Below, piece by piece: positions 1 to 7,990 of a DNA stretch of 64,000 bases; position 1 is the first letter of the stretch; the number at the start of each line of letters is the position of its first letter. Under the pieces are notes generated by a model. The model had not been told where the DNA came from and searched no databases. It was given only the letters and a program-made list of their open reading frames with translations. The DNA is taken from assembly GCA_036419695.1 (NCBI GenBank), contig CP143946.1:3590001-3654000 (forward strand), written 5' to 3'. The position numbers and the translations under genes were made by a program. This DNA is from [Clostridium] symbiosum. Lineage in GTDB: Bacteria > Bacillota > Clostridia > Lachnospirales > Lachnospiraceae.

Positions 1-717
1 AAGTCCCACAATTTCCGTTCCCTGGAACGTCACCAGCACTACTACCATGTTCGTTAAAACGGCTCCTGCCCCGTTCGGAAACAGATTTTTCGTCCAATCA
101 CTCCCGGAAAAATTCACCCGTGCACCAAGAAACCCGCTGCTTCCCCACAGTCCAACCCAAATACCAAATGCAATCACCGCAAACAGAATAATGACACTGA
201 CTTTTATAATGGCAAGTGTAGATTCCACTTTCGCAAAAATATCTATGGCACACAGGTTAATAATGGTAAGCAGCGTCAATGCCCCAATTGCATACATCGC
301 CGGTATCCCGGGAACCAGCGAGTTTAAAACCACAGAGACGGCAATGGCTTCCGACGGAACATAGCAAACCCAGTTAAACCAGAAGGCCCATCCAATTCCA
401 ACCGAGGCGCTTTTTCCCAGGAATTCATTGGTATACGCGATAAAGGATCCCTTGCGCGGCAGATTTACCAACAATTCTGCGTAGGAAATCATCATTCCAT
501 ATACGATAATCCCTACGACAATAAACGCGAAGAATACCGCCGGGCCCATATCCCGGATTAACGCTCCCAGTCCCAGAAAGTAACAGGAACCAATCACGCC
601 TCCCAGACCAATAAAAGATACCTGCCAGCTTTTAATCCCTCTTTTCAATTCCTGCGGCGGCCTATATTCCTTTTCCTCTTTCTTTTCCCCTATCTTTTCA
701 TTCTTCAGACTATCCAT
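1..717 (-). CDS. APC-superfamily amino-acid permease, N-terminal 239 residues (leaves window at base 1)
   Basis: Reading the minus strand from an ATG at 717 gives 239 uninterrupted codons that run off the left edge, so the C-terminal part is not visible. A charged Lys/Glu-rich leader of about 30 residues precedes several hydrophobic helices. The first helix reads SFIGLGGVIGSCYFLGLG, the glycine-rich helix-1 signature of the APC fold, where the substrate amino and carboxyl groups are bound in known members. A GGGAGGAGG stretch immediately upstream supports this start. The gene follows the TRAP large permease by about 80 bp in the same direction, with a hairpin between them, so it may be a weakly coupled last member of that operon. 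The substrate cannot be told from sequence; an amino acid or amine is likely from the family. Confidence 0.85.
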   Translation of the reverse strand, partial: MDSLKNEKIGEKKEEKEYRPPQELKRGIKSWQVSFIGLGGVIGSCYFLGLGALIRDMGPAVFFAFIVVGIIVYGMMISYAELLVNLPRKGSFIAYTNEFLGKSASVGIGWAFWFNWVCYVPSEAIAVSVVLNSLVPGIPAMYAIGALTLLTIINLCAIDIFAKVESTLAIIKVSVIILFAVIAFGIWVGLWGSSGFLGARVNFSGSDWTKNLFPNGAGAVLTNMVVVLVTFQGTEIVGL

Positions 718-751
718 ATTGCCTCCTCCCACCGGCCATACTGATCCAAAC

Positions 752-777
752 GGTCCGGCTGACAAAACAGCCGGACC
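752..777 (-). terminator. hairpin between TRAP large permease and APC permease genes
   Basis: A perfect 10-bp inverted repeat (GGTCCGGCTG, loop of six, CAGCCGGACC). On the minus strand it lacks a clear T-tract, so it may attenuate or protect the mRNA rather than end transcription fully. Confidence 0.5.
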
Positions 778-796
778 CTATTTAACCTTCCATTTT

Positions 797-2077
797 TTAT
801 CCCTTCAGCGTATTCGGCAGCCATGTGCAGATACCCGGAACATAGGTGATCAGCAGCAGCGCCGCGAATCCTGCTATAATATATGGCACAACGCCTTTGA
901 CGACCTCTTTAAACGGTACGCCGCTGACACTGCTGACAACATTCAGGTTGCAGCCGACCGGAGGCGTGACCATTCCAACCGCGCAGTTCATGCACATTAC
1001 CACGCCCAGCGCAACCGGACTATATCCGAGACTAAGCGCAACCGGGTAAAATATAGGAGTAAAAATATACTGGCAGCAGTTCCCATCGATAAAGCAGCCG
1101 GCAATAATCAAAACCACATTTACAATCAGCAGGAATATAAACGTATTTCCGTTGGTGCATGTTTCCAGAAGATTCGTAACCGCTCCGGAAATACCGGAAA
1201 TCGTCAATACGTAGGCAAAAAGAGCCGCCGTTCCAATCGTAAACATGGTTTGTCCGCTGGTCTCACAGGCGGAACTGAAAATTTCAATTATATCTTTAAA
1301 CTTAAGCGTCCGATAGATAAAAACTCCTACGAACAAACCGTAAACAGCCGATACCGCAGCCGCCTCGGTCGCTGTAAAAATACCGCCGTAGATGCCGCCC
1401 AGAATAATTACAGGCATTAAAAGACCCCAAAACGCATCCTTAAAAGCGCTCCACCGTTCTTTTGCCGAAGCTTTGGGAAGTACCTTCAGTTTCTTTTTAT
1501 CCGTAGTGACAAGACAGGCAATAATTAGAAACGCTCCCATAATCAGCCCGGGAATAATTCCAGCCATAAAAAGATCGCTGGTGGACTGCCCGGTGATCGA
1601 CGCATAGACGATAAATACAATAGACGGCGGAATAATAATACCGATCGAACCCGATGTTGCCATCAGGGCAGCTGAAGAATTCGCAGGATGCCCCACTTCT
1701 ACCATAGCCGGAACAAGGATCATCCCGAGAGCTGCCACCGTGGCCGGTCCGGAGCCGCAGATAGCGGCAAAAAAGCAGCAGACAACGACACAGACGATTG
1801 CGAGACCGCCGTGGATGTGCCCGACCATCGACTTTGCAAAGCGTATTAACCTGGATGAAATTCCTGCCCGCTCCATAATGGCGCCGCCTAAAATAAAATA
1901 AGGGATAGCCAGTAAAACAAAGCTCGTCAAAGAGGAGTAGTAGTTATAGGGTACAACGGTCAATGTCGTACCATCCAAAATAAGACATACCAGGCCGGCA
2001 ATTCCCATCGATGTTCCAATTGGAGCACCAATTAAAACAAGCGCCAGAAAAATACACAATACAATAAAACCAATCAT
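797..2077 (-). CDS. TRAP transporter large permease (DctM type)
   Basis: The product is 426 residues, the usual length of a DctM subunit, and is almost entirely hydrophobic with about 11-12 predicted membrane segments. Family hallmarks are the early GAPIGTSMGIAG segment, the glycine-rich SGSGPAT-like run (here AAICGSGPATVAALG) and the MATSGSIGIIIPPS motif. In TRAP systems this subunit forms the sodium-driven transport channel for organic acids delivered by the periplasmic binding protein; here the binding protein is a lipoprotein on the outer face. Its start overlaps the end of the small-permease gene by four bases, implying translational coupling. Order of transcription is creatininase-like, DctP, DctQ, DctM. 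The substrate is unknown. Confidence 0.95.
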   Translation of the reverse strand: MIGFIVLCIFLALVLIGAPIGTSMGIAGLVCLILDGTTLTVVPYNYYSSLTSFVLLAIPYFILGGAIMERAGISSRLIRFAKSMVGHIHGGLAIVCVVVCCFFAAICGSGPATVAALGMILVPAMVEVGHPANSSAALMATSGSIGIIIPPSIVFIVYASITGQSTSDLFMAGIIPGLIMGAFLIIACLVTTDKKKLKVLPKASAKERWSAFKDAFWGLLMPVIILGGIYGGIFTATEAAAVSAVYGLFVGVFIYRTLKFKDIIEIFSSACETSGQTMFTIGTAALFAYVLTISGISGAVTNLLETCTNGNTFIFLLIVNVVLIIAGCFIDGNCCQYIFTPIFYPVALSLGYSPVALGVVMCMNCAVGMVTPPVGCNLNVVSSVSGVPFKEVVKGVVPYIIAGFAALLLITYVPGICTWLPNTLKG

Positions 2078-2574
2078 ACCGTTCCCCCTTCCCCTTTATC
2101 CGTACCATTCGGTTTTTTACTTCCCCGGAGCGCCCGGAACAGTACGATTACGGCATAGTATCCCATAAAACCGCACCCTACCGGGATAGCCAGGCCATAA
2201 ATCCACTCCGGAATCCGCATTGCGGCACTCAGTTTATGCAGTGCAAACTGCTGTGTCACCATGACCGCTCCCATGTATGCCATGTAGAGACAAAATACCA
2301 TTGTCAGTGCAGCGGAAAATAATTTAAATATATAAGACAGTTTTTTGGGGATAAGGCCGTCCAGCAAAGGAATATCGTAATGGGATTCATTGCGGACCGC
2401 CTGTGACGCCCCTAATCCCGACAGCAGGACTGCCAGATGGGTAACCAGCTCCTCGGAAAAGGAGAGGCCAAAATGGAACACATACCTGGAAACAACGTTT
2501 ACAAATGTAATAGTAAGCATAACTGCAAATACCATTACCGCCAAAATATCATCCGGATGGAGTTTCTTTTTCAT
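2074..2574 (-). CDS. TRAP transporter small permease (DctQ type)
   Basis: A 166-residue membrane protein with four predicted helices, matching the DctQ family in size and topology. It carries the typical early motif VVSRYVFHFGLSFSEEL, where the R-Y/F-x-F-x-x-S-x-x-W/E-E region is conserved in small TRAP permeases. It pairs with the large permease to form the membrane part of the transporter. GGAGG sits eight to nine bases before the ATG. The gene lies between the binding protein (70 bp gap containing a GC-rich hairpin) and the large permease (four-base overlap). No oddities were seen. Confidence 0.93.
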   Translation of the reverse strand: MKKKLHPDDILAVMVFAVMLTITFVNVVSRYVFHFGLSFSEELVTHLAVLLSGLGASQAVRNESHYDIPLLDGLIPKKLSYIFKLFSAALTMVFCLYMAYMGAVMVTQQFALHKLSAAMRIPEWIYGLAIPVGCGFMGYYAVIVLFRALRGSKKPNGTDKGEGGTV

Positions 2575-2596
2575 ACTGATTCCTCCGCTAGAAGAA

Positions 2597-2634
2597 TCGG
2601 CCGCCGGGGACTTTCCCGTTACTGCGGCGGCCGA
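2597..2634 (-). promoter_or_regulatory. intercistronic GC-rich hairpin after the DctP gene
   Basis: A nine-base inverted repeat (TCGGCCGCC / GGCGGCCGA) lies between the binding-protein stop and the small-permease start. Without a T-tract, it more likely stabilises the upstream message or partly attenuates, which would give more binding protein than membrane subunit. This role is inference. Confidence 0.45.
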
Positions 2635-2644
2635 AAAACAAGTA

Positions 2645-3688
2645 TCACTTCAGTTCCCAAACCTCAATCGTATTCTCACTCAATGTACTAATCGTCTCCT
2701 CTGCCACCGGGAGAGCCAGTTCTTTGAATTTACCAAGCTGTTCTTCCGATAAGTCACAGAAAACAACGCCGGCCTCTTCGAATTCACCGCGAAGTTTCTC
2801 TTCTGTTTCCGCAAGATGGGTACGCGCATATCCGGCCGCTTCGACCGAAGTTTCTTCCAGTACTTTCCGGAGTTCCTCACTGTACCCGGACCAGGCCTTG
2901 CTGTTTGTCACCATATGATAACCGGACCAGGTCATATTGAGCATTGTGACATATTTCTGAACCTCCTGAAGGTTGGCGGAGCTTATCGTCTGAAGTCCGT
3001 TAATCTGGCCGTCTACCGTGCCCTGCTGCAGGGCGGAATACAGCTCCGAAAAGCTCATCGGCACCGCATCGGCTCCCAGCGCTTTTATCAGCCTGAAATC
3101 ACTGTCGCCGTAAACCCGGATCAGGAGATCCTTTAAATCAGACGGTTCATAAACCTCGTGTTTGGCATTTGTCAACTGGGAAATTCCATTGGGCAGGGTC
3201 GCAAGATACGTCAGGCCGGTGTCCGAAAATTCTTCCTTTAACCACGCCTGTCCTTTCTCGGAATCCACATGTGCATATACATCGTCGTAACCGTTAAAAG
3301 CGAACGGAACCTCCAACGCATAGAATTCACCGTTGATTCCCTCCATAACGCCCTCACTTAATATACAGAGATCATAGGCTCCGCCCTGAACCAGCAATTC
3401 AACCATGCGGTCCATGTCGCCGCCCGAAAGCTGGCAGTCACCGTAGCCGTCCAGCGTAACCGCCCCGTCCGTTTTTTCGGCAACCAGTTCCGCCCATTTT
3501 TCAAAGGCAATCCCGTCAATTCCCTGGCTCGTACCTGCATAACTGACTTTTATGGACTGTTTTGCAAATCCTCCCTCCCCATTGCCGGATGTCTCATTGC
3601 CGGAAACCGTTTTTTCTTTCGCTCCTCCGCAGGCTGTCATCCCCAGACATGCCACTGCAGCCATCACCCAAATAAAACATTTTTTCAT
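2645..3688 (-). CDS. TRAP transporter substrate-binding lipoprotein (DctP type)
   Basis: The frame extends further upstream, but the start at 3688 is preferred: AAGGAGG lies just before this ATG and the protein then opens with MKKCFIW, a hydrophobic stretch and the lipobox LGMTAC-GG, giving a 347-residue lipoprotein anchored outside the membrane. The region around residues 140-230 (ATLPNGISQLTNAKHEV, then LIRVYGDSDFRLIKALGADAVPMSFSE) matches DctP/TAXI-class TRAP receptors, including the arginine that normally salt-bridges a substrate carboxylate and the P-x-x-x-x-E/Y-x-AL-Q-Q-G-x-V-D-G segment (here ELYSALQQGTVDGQ). It captures an organic acid and hands it to the adjacent DctQM permease. It starts 17 bp after the creatininase-like gene. 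Confidence 0.93.
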   Translation of the reverse strand: MKKCFIWVMAAVACLGMTACGGAKEKTVSGNETSGNGEGGFAKQSIKVSYAGTSQGIDGIAFEKWAELVAEKTDGAVTLDGYGDCQLSGGDMDRMVELLVQGGAYDLCILSEGVMEGINGEFYALEVPFAFNGYDDVYAHVDSEKGQAWLKEEFSDTGLTYLATLPNGISQLTNAKHEVYEPSDLKDLLIRVYGDSDFRLIKALGADAVPMSFSELYSALQQGTVDGQINGLQTISSANLQEVQKYVTMLNMTWSGYHMVTNSKAWSGYSEELRKVLEETSVEAAGYARTHLAETEEKLRGEFEEAGVVFCDLSEEQLGKFKELALPVAEETISTLSENTIEVWELK

Positions 3689-3705
3689 GATACCCCTCCT
3701 TATTC

Positions 3706-4449
3706 TCACTTTGTCCCTTTGTGAATCATACAATCCTTAATGTAATTGCTTACCTCCTCAACCGCTCTTTTCACCGCTTCCGCGCCTTTATCCGCACTCC
3801 CCTTTGTTGCATCCCCGAGTGTTCCTGTCTTTGTATATTCAATGAAATCCGTATAGACGGTAATATTGGGATAAGGATCTTCGATCAGGGAAGGAGAATT
3901 TACCGCCTTCTCCATATCCACCAGCTCCGGCGCAAGATGAAGCAGTACGGATGTACCCGCCTCACTGGCATGGCCGTGGGGCGTTTCCGTCTCCCAGACA
4001 TCCTTCGTAAGCGTTGGGATATACTGCCAGAATGCAATCAAAGCCCCGGTAATCCCGTACTCCTGTCTCAGTTCGTCCATCAGCTCATTGAGGGGCTGCG
4101 TATTCGCCACATGGCTGTTAACAATAAAAATGTTTTCAAACCCCCATTTGATAAAAGCCTCACAGATATCGCGGTAAACTGCCTTTAAATTTGCCGCCCT
4201 GGTCGGGATCGTTCCCGGGAACGCATTCAAATCGAATGACTGCCCTACCTCCAGACAGGGACCCACCAATGCTCCCGTTTTTTCCGCCACAAGCTCTGCA
4301 ATTTTTTTAGAAACAATAATATCGCTTCCCATCGGCAGATGGGGCCCGTAAACCTCCACCGCTCCGGAGGGAATAATCACGGTCTTTGTCTCCTTTCTTC
4401 TTTCATCAAATTCCACCCACGACATTTCCTTTACTACGTTTGTTCTCAC
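3706..4449 (-). CDS. creatininase-family amidohydrolase
   Basis: About 247 residues. Motifs fit the creatininase fold: GAVEVYGPHLPMGSD supplies the Glu, His and Asp metal ligands; NSHVANTQ stands where most relatives have NGHGGN, keeping the His; and HGHASEAGTS matches the usual HAGE-x-x-TS segment with its metal-binding Glu. Members hydrolyse cyclic amides such as creatinine or act on small amides in biosynthesis. I chose the GTG at 4449 because AGGAGG sits seven bases before it; an ATG at 4554 is in frame but has no good ribosome site. It heads the operon with the TRAP transporter, so it probably opens or deamidates the imported compound. The changed NGHGGN motif hints at an unusual substrate. 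Confidence 0.85.
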   Translation of the reverse strand: MRTNVVKEMSWVEFDERRKETKTVIIPSGAVEVYGPHLPMGSDIIVSKKIAELVAEKTGALVGPCLEVGQSFDLNAFPGTIPTRAANLKAVYRDICEAFIKWGFENIFIVNSHVANTQPLNELMDELRQEYGITGALIAFWQYIPTLTKDVWETETPHGHASEAGTSVLLHLAPELVDMEKAVNSPSLIEDPYPNITVYTDFIEYTKTGTLGDATKGSADKGAEAVKRAVEEVSNYIKDCMIHKGTK

Positions 4450-4651
4450 CACTTTACCTCCTCTTAGCTCTGTAACCGGACAAGCCGGCTGATAAAACAG
4501 AATGCTTATTATTTGATTCTCCTTTTGTGAGACCGCTCTCATATTTTCAATCATACAATATAACCTTTAGGAATTAAATACTCATTTTAAACAAATAATT
4601 AATTTTTTATTGTGTATTTTAGCTAATTTTTCAATCTATTTTCACTTTATA

Positions 4652-4680
4652 TTGACCTTTTCGTTTTAATAATGTATGAT
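4652..4680 (+). promoter_or_regulatory. probable SigA promoter of the nitrilase-family gene
   Basis: TTGACC and TATGAT with a 17-base spacer, 94 bases before the ATG. The 324-bp divergent region (4450-4773) is otherwise very AT-rich; I could not pick out a clear LacI-type operator in it. Confidence 0.6.
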
Positions 4681-4773
4681 TTTTCTAAGAAACCAGTTTT
4701 GTAACCGCTCTCTTTAATATCGTAGAACCTGCAAATTTAATATTACACTCAGCGATTAAAAGGGGATAAGAAT

Positions 4774-5589
4774 ATGGTCAAGGTAGCTTTATGTCAAATG
4801 GGTTCCACCGGCACAGCCGAAGAAAATGTCAAAAAGATGATTGGAATGGCGAAGAAAGCAGCTCAAGAAGAAAATGGCCTGGATGTGATTGTCTTTCCGG
4901 AAGACAGTTATTTTGATGCGGATGCCCGCTCGGAATCTCAGGGGCCGGAACCTCTGGACGGATACTTTGTCACTCAGATGTGCGCACTTGCAAAAAAACT
5001 TCATGTCAATCTGATACCGGGAACCTTTATGTGCCAGGCTGAAAATGGGAAGTACTATAATACGGCGCTCTTTATTAACCGGGACGGGAAAATTATCGGA
5101 CGGTATAATAAAATGCACTTAATGAAAGCAATCGGATATGATGAATCCCAATATGTGGAGGGAGGTACCGAAGCAGCAGTGTTTGATACAGATTTCGGCA
5201 GAATCGGCCTGATGGTATGTTATGATTTACGTTTTCCTGAACTGGCCCGGGGGATGGTGCAGGACGGCGCCGAAATCATTTTTGTGCCGGCCTATTTCCC
5301 GGCCGGAAATCCGCTTCCGCCGCGCACCGATCACTGGGATACTCTCGTAAAAGGAACCGCACTGTTTAATCTGACTTATGTCGTCGCAGTAAACCAGTAC
5401 GGCCACGTTGTGGAGTCCATCCCCTTCGGGCGGTCACAGGTGGCCGATCCCTGGGGCACGGTTATTTCCCAGTGTTCTAACCGGGAGGAGATTCAATACG
5501 CAGTTCTGGATCTCGATTATCAGGAAGAAGTCCGGGACAGCGTTGCAAGTTGGAAAAACCGCCGTCCCGAATATTACACGCTGCACTAA
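4774..5589 (+). CDS. carbon-nitrogen hydrolase (nitrilase superfamily)
   Basis: A 271-residue single-domain enzyme with the complete Glu-Lys-Cys triad of the nitrilase superfamily: E43 in VFPED, K113 in RYNKMHL and C149 in MVCYDLRFPEL. Such enzymes hydrolyse nitriles, amides or N-carbamoyl groups through a thioester on the cysteine; the C-Y-D-L-R-F-P-E signature is typical of the amidase/omega-amidase branches rather than true nitrilases. AAGGGG precedes the ATG. It is transcribed away from the creatininase-TRAP operon and followed 129 bp later by a LacI-type regulator with its own promoter. A pathway that imports an amide or cyclic ureide and hydrolyses it in two steps is plausible but inferred. 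Confidence 0.9.
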   Translation: MVKVALCQMGSTGTAEENVKKMIGMAKKAAQEENGLDVIVFPEDSYFDADARSESQGPEPLDGYFVTQMCALAKKLHVNLIPGTFMCQAENGKYYNTALFINRDGKIIGRYNKMHLMKAIGYDESQYVEGGTEAAVFDTDFGRIGLMVCYDLRFPELARGMVQDGAEIIFVPAYFPAGNPLPPRTDHWDTLVKGTALFNLTYVVAVNQYGHVVESIPFGRSQVADPWGTVISQCSNREEIQYAVLDLDYQEEVRDSVASWKNRRPEYYTLH

Positions 5590-5631
5590 ACAGAGGCCCC
5601 GGAACAACCCCCGGAACAGCTGTCAATTCCT

Positions 5632-5660
5632 TTGACATTAAACTGACGTTGGGATATAAT
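5632..5660 (+). promoter_or_regulatory. near-consensus SigA promoter of the lacI-type gene
   Basis: TTGACA, 17-base spacer, TATAAT, ending 58 bases before the ATG at 5719. Consensus boxes suggest strong intrinsic activity, perhaps held down by autoregulation. Confidence 0.8.
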
Positions 5661-5718
5661 GAAACATATTATTTCCAATTATTAACAAACAAAATTTACT
5701 TAGAAAGAGGTTTTTCTT

Positions 5719-6765
5719 ATGAGCGCCACTATTGATGATGTTGCTGAAGAATGCGGCCTTTCGCGGGCGACCGTTTCGCGGGTTTTGAGAAACAGCCCCA
5801 ATGTAAGCAAAAAATCGCGGCTGCTTGTCGAAAAAGCAATCGCAAAAATCGGATATCAGCCCAATCAGATGGCCCGCAGCCTGGCTCAGGGGTATTCCAA
5901 TATGGTTGCCTTAATCATGGGAAACATCTCCAGCTATGCGCAGATAGAAATTGCTAAAACCATCCAGAAGATTTTATATGAACACGGTTTTATGGTTCTC
6001 CTCTGCAACAGTGATTATAAGACAACTTTGTGTGACGAATACCTGGATACCGCAAATGCAAATAAGGTGGCCGGAGCTTTTCTTGTAACTATCAGCGCCA
6101 CACCGCAGAAAATTGCCCAAGTAGCTCAGAGCAATCTTCCCATCGTTATGGTTAACCGCCATGATACGGCCGTCAATTGCGACTCCGTCATATCCGATGA
6201 TGAGAAAGCGGCTTATCAGGCCGTTAAACAGTTGGTCTCCCTCGGACACCGGGAGATTGTCCTTCTCAGTGTGCCGCAGTCATTTATCGCCGGGCGCAAT
6301 GCCTATTGGGGATACCGTACCGCTTTGGAAGACAGCGGAATCAAGTTTGACGAAAGCAATGTATACAATATTGATATCAATGCGTACTCGGATGTTTTGA
6401 ATACCCGTCAAACATTTGACGCCTCCAATGTTTTTAAGGAACATCCGTCTGTCACGGCGGCAGTCTGCCTGGTTAATGAAATCGCTGTCGATTTTTACAG
6501 CCAGTGCAAGACACTGGGCAAATCCATCCCTCACGATTTGAACATGGTCGTGCTCGATCCCGTTCAGCCCACCGATTTTCAGGATTTCGTATTCACCACC
6601 TGCGGTGTTTCACAGCAATCCCTGGGAGAGGCGGCAGCCAATCAGATGCTGCACCGCATCGAAAGCCGGAGAGCCGTCAAGGATGGGACATCGGCTCCCG
6701 CCGCATATATTGTATTAGAGCCGCAATATGTAGAAGGCTCGAGCACCTCCGAGTTAAAAAAGTAA
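5719..6765 (+). CDS. LacI-family transcriptional regulator
   Basis: A 348-residue protein of standard LacI length. Residues 2-25 form the helix-turn-helix and hinge (ATIDDVAEECGLSRATVSRVL, with the family's V-S-R-V-L recognition helix and hinge RNSPNVSKKSR), followed by a periplasmic-binding-protein-like sensor domain ending near residue 340. GAGG lies eight bases before the ATG. By position it most likely controls the nitrilase gene and the divergent creatininase-TRAP-APC operon, responding to the imported compound or a breakdown product. It ends in a strong terminator at 6781-6816. Confidence 0.92.
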   Translation: MSATIDDVAEECGLSRATVSRVLRNSPNVSKKSRLLVEKAIAKIGYQPNQMARSLAQGYSNMVALIMGNISSYAQIEIAKTIQKILYEHGFMVLLCNSDYKTTLCDEYLDTANANKVAGAFLVTISATPQKIAQVAQSNLPIVMVNRHDTAVNCDSVISDDEKAAYQAVKQLVSLGHREIVLLSVPQSFIAGRNAYWGYRTALEDSGIKFDESNVYNIDINAYSDVLNTRQTFDASNVFKEHPSVTAAVCLVNEIAVDFYSQCKTLGKSIPHDLNMVVLDPVQPTDFQDFVFTTCGVSQQSLGEAAANQMLHRIESRRAVKDGTSAPAAYIVLEPQYVEGSSTSELKK

Positions 6766-6780
6766 TCTGTCGTACTGATC

Positions 6781-6816
6781 CAAATGAGTCTGCTTTTCCT
6801 TCAGCAGACTCATTTG
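6781..6816 (+). terminator. terminator after the LacI-type gene
   Basis: A perfect 13-bp stem (CAAATGAGTCTGC with its complement) around a ten-base loop. A copy of the dispersed palindromic repeat follows immediately at 6818. Confidence 0.8.
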
Positions 6817-6817
6817 A

Positions 6818-6861
6818 TTGAGTGGCAATGAAAAAATTCGCGAAGCGTGCTTTCCGTTGTT
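6818..6861 (+). repeat. dispersed 43-bp palindromic repeat, copy 1
   Basis: Begins TTGAGTGGCAATGAAAA, has the centre TTCGCGAAGCGTG and ends CTTTCCGTTGTT. The outer parts pair (CAATGAAAA with a CTTTCCGTTG-type arm). Other copies lie at 36791, 46426, 52068 and 55662, all in spacers or at a gene end. Confidence 0.8.
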
Positions 6862-6992
6862 TCCCGGCCATCCCGCCTGTTCATTTTCCTCTGATTTTTT
6901 CAAAACTTTTCTAAAACTCTTGTACGCCTGGTCATTAAAAGATATGATAATTTATATAACTGCTGAAAATCAAAAAACGAAAGGTATCATAT

Positions 6993-7964
6993 ATGAATCT
7001 ACTTATAAACAACCCCGTCATTAAAAATAAAAGCGGCCAGGTGCGTTCCGGCTGGGTTATCCTCCTTGTAATTTCGGCATTTTACGTTCTGGCCAACTTC
7101 ATGACATCTATATCAGTCGTCGTGATACGGCGGCTCCTGATCATAAGCGGCCACTACCCCTCTGCCATCGAACAGTCCGACGCGGTCTTCAATTGGATAA
7201 ACGATGTGTTCTTTCCCGTTTACGGACAGATTTTATATGATTCCGTTATGATCCTCGTTCCCCTTGCCGCTTGGCATCTGATCATGAAGCGTACTCTTTC
7301 TTCCATCGGCCTTAAACCCGTCAAAAAGGGCTGTAAAGAATTGCTCACCGGTATGTTCCTGGGCGCGCTCTGCTGCTCCATTGTCTTTCTGCTCCTTGTT
7401 TTAACCGGGCAGGCTGTTGTGGAGTCATGGAAACCGACCTTCTCATGGCTTCAGTTTTGGTGGTTCTTTATCTTTATGCTCGTTGCTTTAGGGGAAGAAA
7501 TTATGAACCGGGGGTTTTTGATGTCCACTCTGCGCAGGGTGGGAAATCTTCCTTTTATTATGTTTATTCCATCCGTCATATTTGGTCTTATCCATCTAGG
7601 AAATAATGGAGTAACGTTTTTATCCTTCTGCAATATCGTTTTTGTAGGATTTCTCTTCTCCTATATGTACATAAAATCGGGCAATATCTGGATGTGCATC
7701 GGGTATCATTTTACCTGGAACTCATTTCAGGGCCTGATCTTCGGCATGCCGGTAAGCGGGATCAATATTTCAGGAATCATAACTACCCGTTTTACCGCCG
7801 ACAACATTGTTACAGGCGGTATTTTCGGAATCGAAGGCGGTATCCTTACGACTCTGGTGATTCTGCTGGGATTTTTATTTGTAAAATATTACTATCGTGA
7901 TTCACAATATGACTTTATTAAAGATGATTTTAATAAACATGACGTTATTAAAAAACGGCTTTAA
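6993..7964 (+). CDS. CPBP-family intramembrane metalloprotease (CAAX protease-like)
   Basis: A 323-residue protein with about eight hydrophobic segments. The Abi/CPBP catalytic motifs are all present: E168-E169 and R173 in GEEIMNRGFL, H201 in GLIHLGNNG and H239/N243 in GYHFTWNSFQG. These form the intramembrane metal site. Family members cleave prenylated or peptide substrates, act in bacteriocin self-immunity or control anti-sigma factors; which applies here cannot be told. GAAAGG precedes the ATG. The gene stands alone between the LacI-type regulator and spoIIP on the other strand. The C-terminus has degenerate D-F-I/N-K repeats (FIKDDFNKHDVIKK). Confidence 0.88.
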   Translation: MNLLINNPVIKNKSGQVRSGWVILLVISAFYVLANFMTSISVVVIRRLLIISGHYPSAIEQSDAVFNWINDVFFPVYGQILYDSVMILVPLAAWHLIMKRTLSSIGLKPVKKGCKELLTGMFLGALCCSIVFLLLVLTGQAVVESWKPTFSWLQFWWFFIFMLVALGEEIMNRGFLMSTLRRVGNLPFIMFIPSVIFGLIHLGNNGVTFLSFCNIVFVGFLFSYMYIKSGNIWMCIGYHFTWNSFQGLIFGMPVSGINISGIITTRFTADNIVTGGIFGIEGGILTTLVILLGFLFVKYYYRDSQYDFIKDDFNKHDVIKKRL

Positions 7965-7990
7965 CAAAATTAGTTAAATCAGTTAAATTT

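Noticed and set aside
719..1420. Long plus-strand open frame opposite the TRAP large permease
   Set aside because: It is rich in Arg, Asn and His, has no ribosome site and mirrors an unmistakable DctM gene; it is a shadow frame.
4450..4773. A LacI operator in the divergent promoter region
   Set aside because: Half-matches to LacI-type palindromes (near 4690-4712) are imperfect and not repeated, so no operator is called.
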